Part shown: positions 12,601 through 25,683 of the stretch, one piece after another
Numbering within the stretch: the stretch's first letter is position 1
How the letters are laid out: every line of letters begins with the position of its first letter
Assembly (NCBI GenBank): GCA_037127255.1
Contig: JBANSL010000009.1
Coordinates: 38,662,975-38,726,974 of the forward strand
Length of the DNA stretch: 64,000 nucleotides
From: Persicaria tinctoria
Taxonomy: Eukaryota; Streptophyta; Magnoliopsida; Caryophyllales; Polygonaceae
Reading direction: 5' to 3'
Notes under the pieces: model-generated
The model's database searches: none
What the model saw: the letters and a program-made list of their open reading frames with translations, nothing else
What the model was told of the DNA's origin: nothing
Program-made: the position numbers and the translations under genes

Positions 12601-15139
12601 TGTAAAGACCGAAAATTTTAATTATGATTAATTAAGATTTAATTAATTTCCGAGGGATAATTCGATCAATTATCCTTCTTTTGACGATTTTGAAAACCCG
12701 GAAAAATTTAAAATTTATGGATGACATATTTTATATGGAAAGAGGATTACAATTCCAATCTATTGGAATTCGTATGATAAAATTCCGAGGAATATTAGTG
12801 AGGCAAAAGCCTTGTCATCCGTTTATTTCGGTAATTTTCGTAACTTGTCGCGACATTTCGGGACGTTGTTTTAACATTAAATTGCTGCCCAAACCACCCC
12901 ATTTCAGCCCTTTATATGATCAAATATGAGCCATCATTTTGTTGATTAAAGAATAAAACCCCCCCATGGATTGACACCTTTGAATGACCAAGTCCTATTC
13001 CATTCACTATGCTACCTAATACACACCAACTCCTTGACCACCCTTTCCCACCCTTTTGGATCTCTTAAGGACATATTTATGGCCTCATTTAGCCATTCCA
13101 CACGCCAAAAATCAGAGAAAAGAAGAAGGAAAGAAAGAAAAAGAAAGAGAGAAAGAAAGAGAGAGCAAGTTGCCCTAGCAACCTTGCCAACTTCAAACCA
13201 CCATAACTCCCTCCTCACTCAAGCTTTTTGGCTGATTCTTGAACCCAAATATCCACAAAAGAGAAGCCTTTCCAACCATAGTGAGTTCACAAAAATCCAG
13301 TCCCATTAAGCCACCCGTTGAGCCCCGTTTCCGAGCCAGCTGTGCTGAGCCCTTTGTGTTCTTGAGGTTTTCAAGTGTGTTTGGGTGAGTCTTGGTTTCC
13401 TCCCCTTCAAATCTGATTTTATACTTTTTTTACAACTAATTTTGAAGGTTTTTGTCTAAGAATTCCTTTTATGTTTTGGTTTGGATTTGTCAAAAATGCT
13501 AGGTGTTTGGCGCAAGGTCCCGGGAAGCTTGGAGGGGTAATTTGGTCTTTTTCGAGAGAGGCTTCGAGGGTAATCTCTCATCCACCTTCCCCTCTATAGG
13601 TTAGGATCCTTATGTATAAATTAGGGCTTAGGAAGTGGAGCCTCTATGTGTTTTTGGTTGCGTTTTGTAGCAAATGTCACAACAACAAAATGGATATATA
13701 TGCCTCTGTAATTTGGACTTTATTTCCAATCCAACGGTCTGATTCGACTGAAATCTTAATATGATGTTCATGGGAATGTTATCTAACTGTCCTTAAATAA
13801 TTAGGGCGATCCAACGGTTGGATCAAGAGTTATTATAATTTTAGTAACCAGTGTTTATAATGACTCGGTTAGAAAACTTGGCTAAGGGAATGCTAAGAAT
13901 ATGGTTAAATATGTGATGGCATAACCGAAACTTAGAGCATATAAAATACAGAAATGAAGTATACCCATAACTTGGCTTATGATCCGATAAGAAGAAAATC
14001 GATTATGTGATAATACGATATAGATTATAACCGGTTAAGTCCGGATCACTTAACCAAAGTGCTTAATCTATAGAATCGTGAACCTTATGTGGATGTATGT
14101 TGATTATTAGGTTGGGTACATTGCATTAGAATACCACCTAATGAAAGCTTAATGAAATTAATAGGCTCTTGTTGATTGGATCCTTGGTTGTGCACTTTAT
14201 TGCTTGCTTATTCTCCGGACTCCAGGTAAGTCCCCTGGACTTACTCATGATGGATTTATGTGATACTCTTTGTCTTATCGAGAGTCTTCATGCATCACGC
14301 GACCTAGTAACATGTTTAGGAATATAAACTGGTAATATGACGTAGGATGAACTTAGTAAATCCAATAATTCATATGTATGCTATGTGTCTATGGTAGGAC
14401 GGCCGTCAAAATCTAAATGAATGACTTATATTCGATGGAACACGAATGAAATAATGAAAGGCTTATGATGAGAAAGAATGAGTATGTTTGAGAAGGATGA
14501 GTACGTTTGAGAAGGATGATGATGATGATGATGATTATGATGATGATGATACGGGCCCTTGTGTGTTTATTTCGCATTTATATATATCTATACACTTGCA
14601 TATGTGTTGCATTTTAACATTCATGTAGTTTAAGTATGCCTCTTTATATGGCACGGAGTGTGCATATTTCCGATGATTGACCCCGATATATTTCTTGTTT
14701 TTTTAGATTCAGGTACACCTTACCCGATATGACTTGCTTATGTGGATGGTTTTCGGGACAGACCTTTTGGACGATTAGAGTGAGGGAGGCGCTTGACAAT
14801 CGTACTCTTTTGCTCATACTTTTATCGTTTTGACCCGGCGTGGCCGTGACGTTTTGTTGTATTTATGATTTCCGCTTTTATTTCTATTCGAAACGTTTTC
14901 GCGATAGTCTAGGACAGGTGAAGCCTCCAACGGGCTTACGATCTTTTCGGGGTTCGCAATCCCCATCTTTTGACAACTAAATCTTCCGCTTAAATGAACC
15001 TAATAATAACTCGTACTCGGTCGTAAGATCCAAAGCTCACGGAAGAAGATCAAACTTCTTCTATAACGTTCCCCGATAATCTAGTATTCCGAACCTTATT
15101 TACCTTCTAAGTAGGTTTATTAAATTTCGGGTCGTTACA
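12601..15139. mobile_element. Solo LTR of a retrotransposon (2.5 kb)
   Basis: It starts TGTAAAGACC and ends GGTCGTTACA, perfect TG...CA termini of the TGTAACGACC type found on plant Ty3/gypsy chromovirus LTRs. It is flanked by the 5-bp TSD CTAGT (12596-12600 and 15140-15144). No gag or pol is present, so internal recombination probably removed the body. Family assignment (Tekay/Del-like) is inferred from the termini and length only. A CT/GA-rich stretch (13100-13170) and a (GAT)n run (14515-14550) lie inside. Confidence 0.85.
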
Positions 15140-15359
15140 CTAGTGATGTCCGATATCAAAACATTGTTGTCGAGTGTGCGAGAAGTCTCCTTCTCTAACG
15201 AGCCCCCAAATGGAAATATAGTGGCTAATAAGGTTGTACATCTTTGCCGCTCTGCCAGGGGCCTCGACATTTACACTGATACGAGTCTTCAAGATCTCAT
15301 CTGTAAGGATGCTATCGGGTAGGATTATTCCACCTGAATTATTACCTGATAAAAAAAAA
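15140..15359 (+). pseudogene. LINE ORF2 C-terminal remnant, right half
   Basis: The frame continues the RNase H domain interrupted at 12600: VMSDIKTLLSSVREVSF, then IVANKVVHLCRSA and a TAG at about 15320. It ends in a short A-run at 15351-15359 that marks the LINE 3' end. Confidence 0.75.
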
Positions 15360-15361
15360 TC

Positions 15362-16280
15362 AATTGTCAAAATAGAGTCTGAACTTGCAAGAAAACAAAG
15401 AATTGAGCTAGACAGTATAGGCTCATGCGATCTTAGCTGGGCAAGAGTATGAGCCGCCCCGTTACCCTGTCTTCGAACATATTGCCAGCTCCACCCCTCC
15501 GCACCTTCCATTAGGCCTCTAATCCCCCTAATCATGCACGTTCCCCAACTCACTAATGGGCGCCCCACCTTTGCGGATTTTAGACATCACCGGGAGACAA
15601 TCACTTTCCACCACCACGCGGTCGAAGTTGCAGGATTTGCACTTGTGAACAGCCCACACTACTGCCTCCACTTCCACAAGTTCCACGTCCGACGAGGCTT
15701 GGACCTTCTGGGCACCTTCAAGGATGAACCTGCCCCCCCTCGTCGCGCACCACAAATCCAATCCCGCACCCTCCTCCCGTGTCCACTTCACCGCCTCCCC
15801 CATCTGACAATTGTTCACACTAGTGATGCTCTCAACTTTGCAGGCACGATCGAACTCCTCTAGCCCCAACAAGGCATCCTTCACCACCTTGCTTGAATTG
15901 GCAACGTCCTAATCCCCTCAAAGAGAAGCTCATTTCTCTCTTGCCATAGATATGCCACTAAGAATCACCAACCACCTCCTAATGTTCTCCCCGGTCAGAC
16001 TATTAAGAGCCCATTCCACTGCCTCCAGGACCGAATATGTCATGCTTCTTACGCCAACGAACTCAGGCACCCGCTTCCACACTATATGAGCCGCATTACA
16101 TTGAAACAGAGCGTGGAATCCATCCTCCCTCCTGCCGCATATGTGACAATAGGCATCCTACGTACACAAATTTCCTCTTGAGTAGATTTGTTTTACAAGG
16201 AAGAATGTCCTTACATGCCCTTCAAACAAAAGATAGGACTCTCGGGTGGACATCAATAAATCAAACTAATCCTTAAAAAG
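15362..16280 (-). pseudogene. Second LINE ORF2 remnant: zf-RVT and RNase H
   Basis: On the - strand, 15887-15528 encodes VEVEAVVWAVHKCKSC followed by VVVESDCLPVMSKIRKG, the E and D motifs of the LINE RNase H. A frameshift near 15560 leads to WSWQYVRRQGNGAAHTLAQL, the terminal R..N..AH.LA motif. Further upstream (16280-15900) lies broken zf-RVT-like sequence. It belongs to a different LINE family from the one at 12090-15359 and abuts it tail to tail. Confidence 0.65.
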
Positions 16281-19200
16281 TAAAACATTAATATGTTATT
16301 TACACCAATTAATCAAACTATTAAAAACTAATCCTTAAAAGGTAATCACACCAATAAATCAAACCATTAAAAACTAATTAAATAAACTACACAAATTGTT
16401 GTATGTGTGTTAGCATTAGACAAAGGGGCATTTACCATATAGGCCACGATTTTGGGCTATATTAGGAATACGTCTCCCACCCTCTCCATATTTGGAATTT
16501 GTCCACCGAATTTTTCATCATGCTGAAACCGAAACACACAAAAAACCTTGCCACACACGCATTCTCCTCTTCATCCTTGCTGCTGTAAATTCATCGATCG
16601 ACAAAGTAACATTGAATTGTTGCTGTAAATTGCTGAATTGCTTCTACTACGTAAGCATATCGACAAAGTAAGCAATCACAACAGAAAGTAAGCGTTATCG
16701 CTCGTTTTTTCCTGTAATTTTGGACTATTCTTCAGCAATGTTCTTCGAAATTTTGATTATGCTATTAATTCATTACAGATCTGGTCTGATGTGATCGAAA
16801 CTAACAGATTTTTGGTTTGCTGAAACACGGATTTTCGATTTTTCTGCTACAAGTAACGTTCCAACAGATCTGTTATGATCGTTTATATTGTTTCTGTTGT
16901 GATCTCTTATAGATTAATACTTTCTATCAATTTATTATAGTTCAATACTTTCTGTTGTGATCTGTTGTGAAGGCGCAAAGTTTCTACGAGATCTGCTGAA
17001 ACTAACAGAATTCCTGTTTTTTTAATTACCACTCAAAGTGTTTTTGCAAGTATATGTTTCGATTTTCTATATAACATTAGCATGTGGAATGAAACTATTG
17101 TTTTCGATTGCTGAAACTGTGGAATATTGATCTCATGTGGATTGCAGTTATCTGTTTTTTAGTTGTTTCCAACAGCTTTGTTTTTTAGTGTTTCTGCAGG
17201 TATATGTTCGTTTTTGCGGAAATGCATTACAATTATATTTCAAGTACTTTAATACTGTCAAACAATCAATTGCAAGGGTAGAAATGTCATCAAACATTGT
17301 AACTGTTGTGTATGGGGGAAAGTGGAGAGTTGCTGAAACAGGATTACTGTTCGATGGAAACACTACTTCAAAGGCTTTTGTGCTAGAGGATACAATCACT
17401 TTATTAACCTTGAGGGACAAGGTTTGCAGCAGATTCAATGTTGATGAATCAGTTGAATTGGAATTCAGCCATTTGCACCCCTTCAAGACATTGAAAGCAC
17501 CGCTTATGGTAGATTCTGATGCTGATTTAAAAGAATTCTTGTTGTTGAGTAAGCTGGATGGAGTGAATTTTTCTGTAGAGTTGTGTGTCATAAACACCTT
17601 GCCATTGGATATTGTTGTCCATGAGTTTCAATTTACTGCTGAAACTGTTGAGCTTCCTGAAACTGATGAGAGATATAGCAGCAATTTGGATATAATAGAA
17701 AATGTCTCTATTTTTTTATGAGATTCAGGATGTGCCACAAGACGATATGGATGCTGACAGATTTTCATATTCCTCTAATGCTGAAAACAATGAATCATTT
17801 TCAGATAACTCCAATGATGGGTATTGGAATGAGCGCTATGAAATGATGAAAAGAAAAGGGAACACAGTTGATGAAAGGGGTGCTGGAAGCTCTATCACGG
17901 ACAGTATTGTCAACCGTGTCACTCAATGCCCAAGGGTTATGTATGTTGGAAAAACATTTGAATCTAGACAGACAGTAAAGGATGCTCTATACATTATGCC
18001 TATGACAGACATATTTGGATTTGAGGTTAAAAAATCAACACCAAAATATTATAGAGCAGCATGCATAGACAGAAATTGTGATTGGAAATTGCATACAAAG
18101 AGAATTTCAGCTATTTGTCATGAGGTGATATTGTATAGAGATATACACACATGCACATGGGATACAAGAACAAGACACTCCAGGCATGCACCATCCAATG
18201 TTATTGCCAGCCTCATACAGTCAAGGTGTATACTGTTTCAGCAGTTAGTTTCAGCATTTTAGTTTCAGCTTTCATTTCAGCACTATATTTATTGTTACTA
18301 ATTTCTGTGTTTTCAACAGTGGATACACCCCAAAACAAATTATTGATAAGATGAGAACAGACCACAAGATCTCAATTACTTATTGGAAGGCATGAAAGTT
18401 AGCACGAATAGCTCAAGTGAGAGAAAAAGGGTCACCGGAATCAAATTTTGCTGCCTTGCCGTCATATTGTCACATTCTTATGGAGAAAAATCCAAGAACA
18501 GTAGCTCTCATCAAAACAAACAGTGCTGAAAGGTTCGAATACTTATTCCTGTCTTATGGACAATCCATTAGAGCATCCCCCATCTTAAAAAAGGTATGTA
18601 TATGTACATAATCATTTATAATTTAGCAAAATTATGGTGATTTCAGTATTTAAATTGTTCCCGTCTTATTTGTAGGTTGTTGTAGTAGATGGCACAATCT
18701 TAACAGGGGAATATAAGGGTACATTGCTTGGAGCAGTTACCCAAGATGCAAATATGAAATCACTACTAGAAAACGCCTATATACTCTCGAAATTAACCTT
18801 AAACATAACCTCAACATTAGCCTCGAAAACATATTACCCCCGAACATGCCCTCGAATGCAACCTCAAGACACATTTTGAGGCGTAGAGGAGGGAGGTTAA
18901 ATGTGGCCTCGAATACTAACCTCGAATTTTTTATTTCGAGAGTAAAATAGCCTCTAAATAATTTCGAGTGTAATTTCGAGAGTAATGGTATCGAACTATT
19001 TCGAGACTAAATTTAGTGCTAGTAGTCTTCAAATTGCCTTCAAATAAAATTGGTAGGTATTTTCGAGGGTATAAATTTCGAGGCTAAATGGTATCGATTC
19101 ATAGCCTCAAAATAATTTAAGTGCAAATACGAGAGTAAAATAACCTCTAACTTAACCACGAAAAAATTCTTCGATACCACATTTAACCTCCCTCCTCTAC

Positions 19201-21130
19201 GCCTCGAAATGTGACTTGAGGTTGAATTTGAGTATCAAATCGTTTTATAGTAATTTGGAAGTTATATTTAATATTCAGGTTCCTAAATTTCAGGTTAAAT
19301 TTTATAGTCAAATTTGAGGTTAAATCATTAGCATTAAATTTTTTTTATTCTTCAATTTAGACATACATAAAACATAAATTTTACTTTAAATAACATAATT
19401 AATAAACAAACATATACACAAAAGGCTAGTTCAACAATAACCACAACCATAACCACAAACATAGACACTAAACTTAGTATCACAATTACAGCTAAAATTC
19501 ACCAGTACAGAAGCATAATTACAGGTGTAAGCCACAACCAGCAATCCCTTTGCACAAATATGATTTAGTACAGTAGCCAAAAAAACATGGCAGCCATTAA
19601 CCTTGGTTCCGTGGCTATGAGCAACAACCAGCAATCCCTTTGCACAAATACAGAAGCACCTTTTGGTGGCTGAAATACACCAGTATAGATGATTTGGTGG
19701 CTGCAAGTGAGAGAAATGCAGCCATTAAACAATCAATCCTCAAGCACCCCTTTGCACAACCCTAAAGGAAAATGAAATTAACAAAAAAGTACCTTATTTG
19801 AGGCTGATGCAAAACCAGTAGGGAGAAGCAAGGCTCTAATTTTCCTTCCAACAAAAAAAACCTTGTTTTCGTGGATGTGAGTGACCAACAAGATGTAAAG
19901 GGAGGCTGCAATTGAGACAACAAAAGAGGAAATCGGGATCTCATCTTCAACAGAAACACAACAAGATAAACGCAAAAACGCAATAGAAGACAGATGGATA
20001 TAAGAGGGATCTTCGCTTACCATAGTGGAATAGAAGAGGGATCTCGGCTTCATTAGAGGAGAGAACATGGAGAAGCGGCTGAGAGGGAGGCGAAACCAGG
20101 AAGCCGTGGCGAGGGAGGCAAGAACATGTTGGGATCTCGTCTTCAAGCCATCCGAGAAGCGATTGAGAAGTCGGCAACAACAGGGAGAGGCGGCTGAGGG
20201 GGAGGCGACACCAGGGAGCCGCTGAGAGGAAGGCGAGAATAGGTCTAGATCTCGTCTTCAAGCCATCCGAGAAGGGGCGGAGAGGTCGGCGAGTGGCTGA
20301 GAACCGAGTGACAAACGACGGACAGGTCGTGGCTGAGAACCAAGGAGCAGTCGGCAAACCATGATGGAAGCGGCTGACCGGCGACAAACCGAGTGAGAAG
20401 CGCCTCTCAGGCGAGAACAATGAGAAGGAGGCGGGCGAGTGAATAGATGATAGATCTAGGGTTACAAAAAGGGAACAGTTCCTTTTATACCACCATATGC
20501 TGCAAAAAAAAATAAAAATTTGCCTCCTAAATTTTCATAAGCCCGGAAAATATATTTGCTTGAAATTTTGTAGTGCCCGCTTCTTTTTTATAGGTTCAAT
20601 GTTGCACCTGCTTCTAATTAACATTTATATATTGTAAATTTAATAAATAAATTTTGACCAAAAAAATTTTCAGAAATAAATTCTGAACATAATCTTTTTC
20701 AAAAAAAAATAATTTGGGTATATCTTTGTTACGGAGTAGTATTTTTTATGAATTACTAGTATATAAAACTTGTTATTTAAAATATTTATAAGAAATATTA
20801 ATTAGGAATAATGAGGTTAGGATCTTATCATTACTGTATAAAGTAAGTATCCGCAGGTTTTTTTTTGTTATAGTAAAACCTCATGAAATACACTAATTTT
20901 TAGTGTTATATTTTGACTATATATTTCAATATTATATATTTAAAAAAAATTATATAAAATGCATAATTAACTAAATATAAACAAATCAAAAGTTATTTGT
21001 TTGGAAAAAAAGTCACTTGTAAAAATAGACCAATTGTCTAAAATAAAGGCTAAACAATAATCTATATCTATTTACATAATATTAATGAACAATTTTAGTT
21101 TTTATAAATTTATGTATTAGGAATATATTA
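19201..21130. other. Non-coding interior of the CACTA element
   Basis: No recognisable gene. 19430-19740 contains a repeated ACCAGCAATCCCTTTGCACA unit (about 19538 and 19628). 19800-20450 is more GC-rich and open on the - strand but shows no known domain. Confidence 0.4.
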
Positions 21131-21383
21131 CTCCATCCGTTCGGCAAAACTTGTCATTTTAACTCTCCACACAACTTTTAATAAAGCTAATAATTACACT
21201 TCTTTTTTACTAATTTACCCTCAATTATTACTCTACTTTTTACTTTATCAAAAACTACAACTCACAACACATCAATCAAATCAAGGGCATTTTAGTAAAG
21301 TAAAAGCAAAAATACCTAAAATGACAAGTTTTTTCGAACAAAAACAAAACTCTAAAACGACAAGTTTTGCCGAACGGAGGGAG
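21131..21383. mobile_element. Stowaway (Tc1/mariner) MITE
   Basis: The ends CTCCATCCGTTCGGCAAAAC and GTTTTGCCGAACGGAGGGAG are inverted, with TA on both sides (21129-21130, 21384-21385). It is 253 bp, non-coding, and nested in the CACTA element. Confidence 0.92.
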
Positions 21384-21385
21384 TA

Positions 21386-22256
21386 TTTGCATAGTCATAA
21401 AATAAACTCTTAGAAATATGTGTTTACTTAGGAGTACGTAAATGATTCCTGTTAAGTATTAGTTGATTGGATAAAATCATATTTTTAACATCTTATTAAT
21501 CAAATTTGAAATCGATTTTACTTAGCAATATGAGACATCTTTCATTTGAATTCCAAGCATAGCTTTATATTTAGTGGATCACCCCATTTTTTAGTAATAT
21601 AATAGATTTGAATACTGATTAATATTCATGATAAAAACACATTTAATTATAAATAATTGATAAGGAAATGTTAATGGTCAAAGTATTTTGAATTTTATAT
21701 TGATTAGGAAAGATAGCTAGTTAGTATTATTAATAGATTAATAGATATTGAGTAAAGATACCTTAAAAAAATCGAGTTACACTATTTATAAAATATAAAT
21801 AACTAGTCCAATTTCCGTGCTATGACGCTATTTTTTTAAACTACAATCTTAATAAAATAAAAAAGTAATATTATAAAGTATAAATAAAAGTTAAGATAAA
21901 AATCATAAAAAAATCTTTACCATAAATGTATCGTATCAGTCTTTCAATTTTGTTAAAATCTCATTTAAAGTAGCATACATAAATATAGATATTTTAGATC
22001 AGTCCGTAAAAACAATAATAATATCATTTTGACTTTGTTTCAATGATATGACATGATCAGTATCTAAAGTGATATTGGTTATGCCACATCTCATCATAAT
22101 TGATCAACAATTACACCTACAAATTGTTCCCTAAAGACCTCATTGGCATCTTTTTGTAATGACCCATCATTAATTTTCTTCATTATCCGCTTCTTCTCTT
22201 TTAACTTTAAAAAAAAAATCTCTCAAATAGATACATGCACCAATAATGGACAGGAC
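21386..22256. other. AT-rich non-coding CACTA interior
   Basis: No gene seen. 21410-21450 (AGAAATATGTGTTTACTTA) resembles sequence at about 32560 outside the CACTA, so part may be another old repeat. Confidence 0.4.
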
Positions 22257-22264
22257 CTGTCAAT

Positions 22265-23196
22265 TAGGGTTGCTCAGAATCAGGACCGACCCGAAAACCG
22301 AGTTGAAACCGAACCGAAAAAGTCGGTTTCGGGCCGGCCCGATTTATTTCGGTTCGGGCTTCGGTCCTTGAATTTGCAAAATTCGGTTTCGGGCCAAAAA
22401 CCGTAACCGAACCGAAAAAACCGGTTTTGGCCCGAAAACCGGATTTAAAAAAAAAAAACAAAAAACAAAAAAACCCAAAGCTCTAAGCTCTGCGCCTCCG
22501 CCTCCTTTGAATCCTTTCTTTCACTTTTCTTTCACTGTGAAATAGTGAATATAGCCTCCCCGACCGCCGTCATCCTCTTCCGCCTGAATCCATCTTCCGC
22601 TTCACTCTTCAGTCCAAATCAGTCTCTCTCGATTCTCGAAGTCTTCCTCTTCATCTGCCTTCCTCTTCAGATTCAGACTCGCTCGCGGCGTGCACTTGTC
22701 TCGCGCATAAGCAGATCGAAGAATAAGGCCTCTCCTCGAACTCGCCCGCCTTTGCCGTCGCTGTCTCCGTCCACCGCCAGTGCAGGTACTGCTCGCAGCC
22801 TCTCCAACCCTCTCCTGTTCTAGCACACGCGCCTCCCAAATCCAATACAAGGTGTTGCGCGCTCTGCTCCTCGATTTTCAGATTCACCCTCGGCCCACGC
22901 TCACGAACAGAAGCAGAAGAAGGCCTCTCTCGTCGTCGTCGCCGCCGTTAGCCGCAATTGCTGGTGCTGCTCACCTGCCCTCTTCTGCTCCAGCAACCGC
23001 ACCTCCCAAATCCATCCAAGGTTCTGCTCGGTTTTATCGGTTATTTCGGGCCATGAACCGGAAAAACCGAAAACCGAGGGGTCGGTTTCGGTTCGGGCCT
23101 CGGTTCAACCTTCCAAAAAATTCGGGCCATCGGTTTTGGCCCGGACCGTTTGAGTCGGTTCGGGTCGGGCCGGTTCCGGCCCGTTGCGCCACCCTA
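22265..23196. mobile_element. Non-autonomous hAT element inside the CACTA
   Basis: The ends TAGGGTTGC and GCGCCACCCTA are inverted, with an exact 8-bp TSD CTGTCAAT (22257-22264, 23197-23204). The subterminal 100-150 bases on each side are made of CGGTTTCGGGCC-like units in opposite orientation. The core (22480-23030) is GC-rich, with two similar segments containing GCACCTCCCAAATCCA-type sequence (about 22825 and 22999). It may be a captured genic fragment, but no family is recognisable. Confidence 0.88.
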
Positions 23197-23380
23197 CTGT
23201 CAATCTCGCCTCATATGCCAACTCGCCTCATATGCCAAATGTACAATAAGGTGCTCCATGCAACCGAAGAAAGACGGTGGAAAAAGATCCTCGCCAACCG
23301 ACACAATATGAGGGGTGCATCACGCTCTAAAACCTCAATACGACGCTTCTCTAGTGTTGATGAATGATGAGCACAAAGAT

Positions 23381-23584
23381 TTAATAAACGAGCTTAATTC
23401 TGTCAATGTTCCCCATATGCCTAACGGGAGAAGCTAGCTCTTTGAAAGCTATTGCCATAAGTTTTATCATGAATACGTGAAAATTATAACTCTTCATCCC
23501 AACAAGTCTACCAGCATCCATATTCACACATCGACCAATGTTCGAGGCATAACCATCTTGAAATTTTCCATTCTTACACTTCAA
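23381..23584 (-). pseudogene. Fragment of the DUF4218-type domain of a CACTA transposase locus
   Basis: The - strand frame contains GRLVGMKSYNFHVFMIKL followed by MAIAFKEL, matching the conserved GLKSHDxHVLMQxLLPVAL core of the DUF4218 region that accompanies TNP2 in plant CACTA transposases. Only about 65 residues remain. It shows that the host CACTA element descends from an autonomous copy with its transposase on the - strand. Confidence 0.6.
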
Positions 23585-25661
23585 TCAAGGACATATGATC
23601 TTCTCCTTGTTCCATAAGTAGAATGGAACAAGGAGAGGATCATGAAAGTATGATAAGTAGAATGAAACAAAAGATTGGTAGATGGTTAAAAAAAGTTCTA
23701 CATTTACCCAGGAATACACTCTAGATGGTTCCCTCGAAAATATAAGTGGAGACTATATGTAGCATCAAATTTGCCCTCGAAATCATAATATTGTTGCTAT
23801 TAGGGAAGGGTTCATGTACTTGCTTAGCCTCAAAAATAATAATTCGAGAGTATTAACGAGGGTAATCATAATAGTTTAACCTTGCAATTATGAACTCGAG
23901 GGCATGTGTGAGGTTAATATATTTACATATTACGTGACTACATTTTCAAGCTATCTCTCTAATGGTTTCTAAATCATATAGATTTTCTTTTATTTCCCAC
24001 GTACCATGCAACTTGTATGAAAATAAGAAATAATTATCAAAATGATGATACTTACAAGAAAATGAAGATCAAATACCATAAAGCTCTTGATCGAATCTAA
24101 GAAAGAACAGAAAATGGAAGGTAGGTAGAGATATTTGAAAGTTGTGGGAGAAAGAAAAGTATCTGAGAGTGAAAATGGATGAACCTCGACCGTATGTTTT
24201 AGGTGATAAAGCAAAATAGGTAGTTGAGTTATTTAATGCACTAAGTATGGTAAACAACTTTGCTCTCGATCTTGCCCTCGAAGGAAATTCAATTTTTTTG
24301 AGGTTATACGCCTACAAATATACCCTCGAATACATAATTTGAAGTTATTTAGCCACATTGCTAGCCCCCAAAAAAATCGTAACCATTTAGGATCAAACTT
24401 ACCCTCGAAATTAGCCTTGTAATATATATTAAACTGTTCCACCCTCAACTTTACCCTCCAAAAAAAATTCGATCCCATAAGCCCTCAAAATTAGCCTCGA
24501 GTGTAACCTCTAACAACTTCATTGTTAACATCGCTTGACAATAGCTTCAAAAAAGTGCCATCGAATATTTTTTCGAGGCTAATATACACTCGACAATGCC
24601 CTCGAAATATACATTCGTGGTCATATAGCATGGAAAAATAGCCCTGATTTTATTTCAATGGTATTTAGGATCCAAAAATTTTTTCGAGTCTAAATCCGAG
24701 GGTATTGGCTACGATAGTACCCTCGAAATAATTAGTAGCCAAAAACTTCGAGGCTATATAGCGTTTTTCTAGTAGTGAATTATACCCGCTTGCTATTGGG
24801 ATTGTTGACACAAAAAATAATGCATCTTGGGAGTGGTTTTCCAGCAACTCAGTAAAGTTATACAACCTACAGATGATTTGGTGTTTGTTTCTGATAGGCA
24901 TTCCAGCATTTCTAAGGCTATCAAAAAGATATACCCTAATCCTACCCATTGCGTATGCATGTGGCATTTGAAGCAGAACATCCAAGCAACTTTCAAGAAA
25001 AGGCATCTTGCAGGCATGTTCCAACAGGCTGCTGAAACCTACACTGTTGGTGATTTTGCACACCAATTTGACCGTATAAAAGAAGAATGCCCAAGCCTAG
25101 CAACATATTTGATATCCGCGGGGCTGGAGAGGTGGGCAAGAGCACATGCAAAGAGTAATCGGTATAACATGATGACATCCAACAACGCTGAAAGCTTAAA
25201 CTCTGTTTTGAGTGGTAAAAAAAATTGCCCATTGTTGCACTGTTGGAGTTTTTTAGAGATAAGTTCACAGAGTGTTCTCAAGATAGAAGGAAGTCTGCAT
25301 CACTGAATACACAGAGAGTCGCCCCTGCAATAATGAAAATGATCTAGGAATTGCATAAGGATGTCGGTGCATACACTGTAAAGCACTTGAATGAGTCTGC
25401 ATTTGAGGTTACTAGAGAAGGTACGCGGACTGTTGTTGATCTTTCAGCAAAACAATGCACTTGTAGGGTGTTTTACATTCAAAAAATCCCATGCATACAT
25501 GCTCTGTCGGCGATAGTGTCTAAAAGGCTTGATGTTTCAGATTTTGTTGCTGGTTTCTACACAAATGAAGCTTGGATTTTAGCACATGCTAAAACCATAT
25601 ATCCAGTCCTCCCTGATGATGAAATAAACCTTCCTGAATATATTAAACAGATTAAGTGTTA

Positions 25662-25683
25662 CCCCCCCCCCCCCCCCCCCCCC
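25662..25683 (+). repeat. (C)22 homopolymer in the transposase 3' coding region
   Basis: Twenty-two consecutive C residues encode a short proline run between the SWIM finger and the basic tail. Length variation here would shift the frame. Confidence 0.85.

Larger units (their letters stand above)
18761..24777. mobile_element. CACTA element inserted in the MULE transposase
   Basis: The termini CACTACTAGAAAACGCC and GCGTTTTTCTAGTAGTG are inverted, and AAT flanks both ends (18758-18760, 24778-24780), the 3-bp TSD of the CACTA superfamily. Both subterminal kilobases are full of CTCGAAA/TTTCGAG motifs in both orientations (18775-19200 and 23720-24770), probably transposase-binding repeats. The interior holds a fragment of a TNP2-associated domain on the - strand, a Stowaway and a hAT element. 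No intact transposase remains. At 20130-20275 a 27-base unit starting GATCTCGTCTTCAAGCCATC occurs twice. Confidence 0.92.

Noticed and set aside
19431..20420. Overlapping - strand frames of 73-157 residues
   Set aside because: Ser/Leu/Arg-rich translations of a non-coding CACTA interior without any domain.
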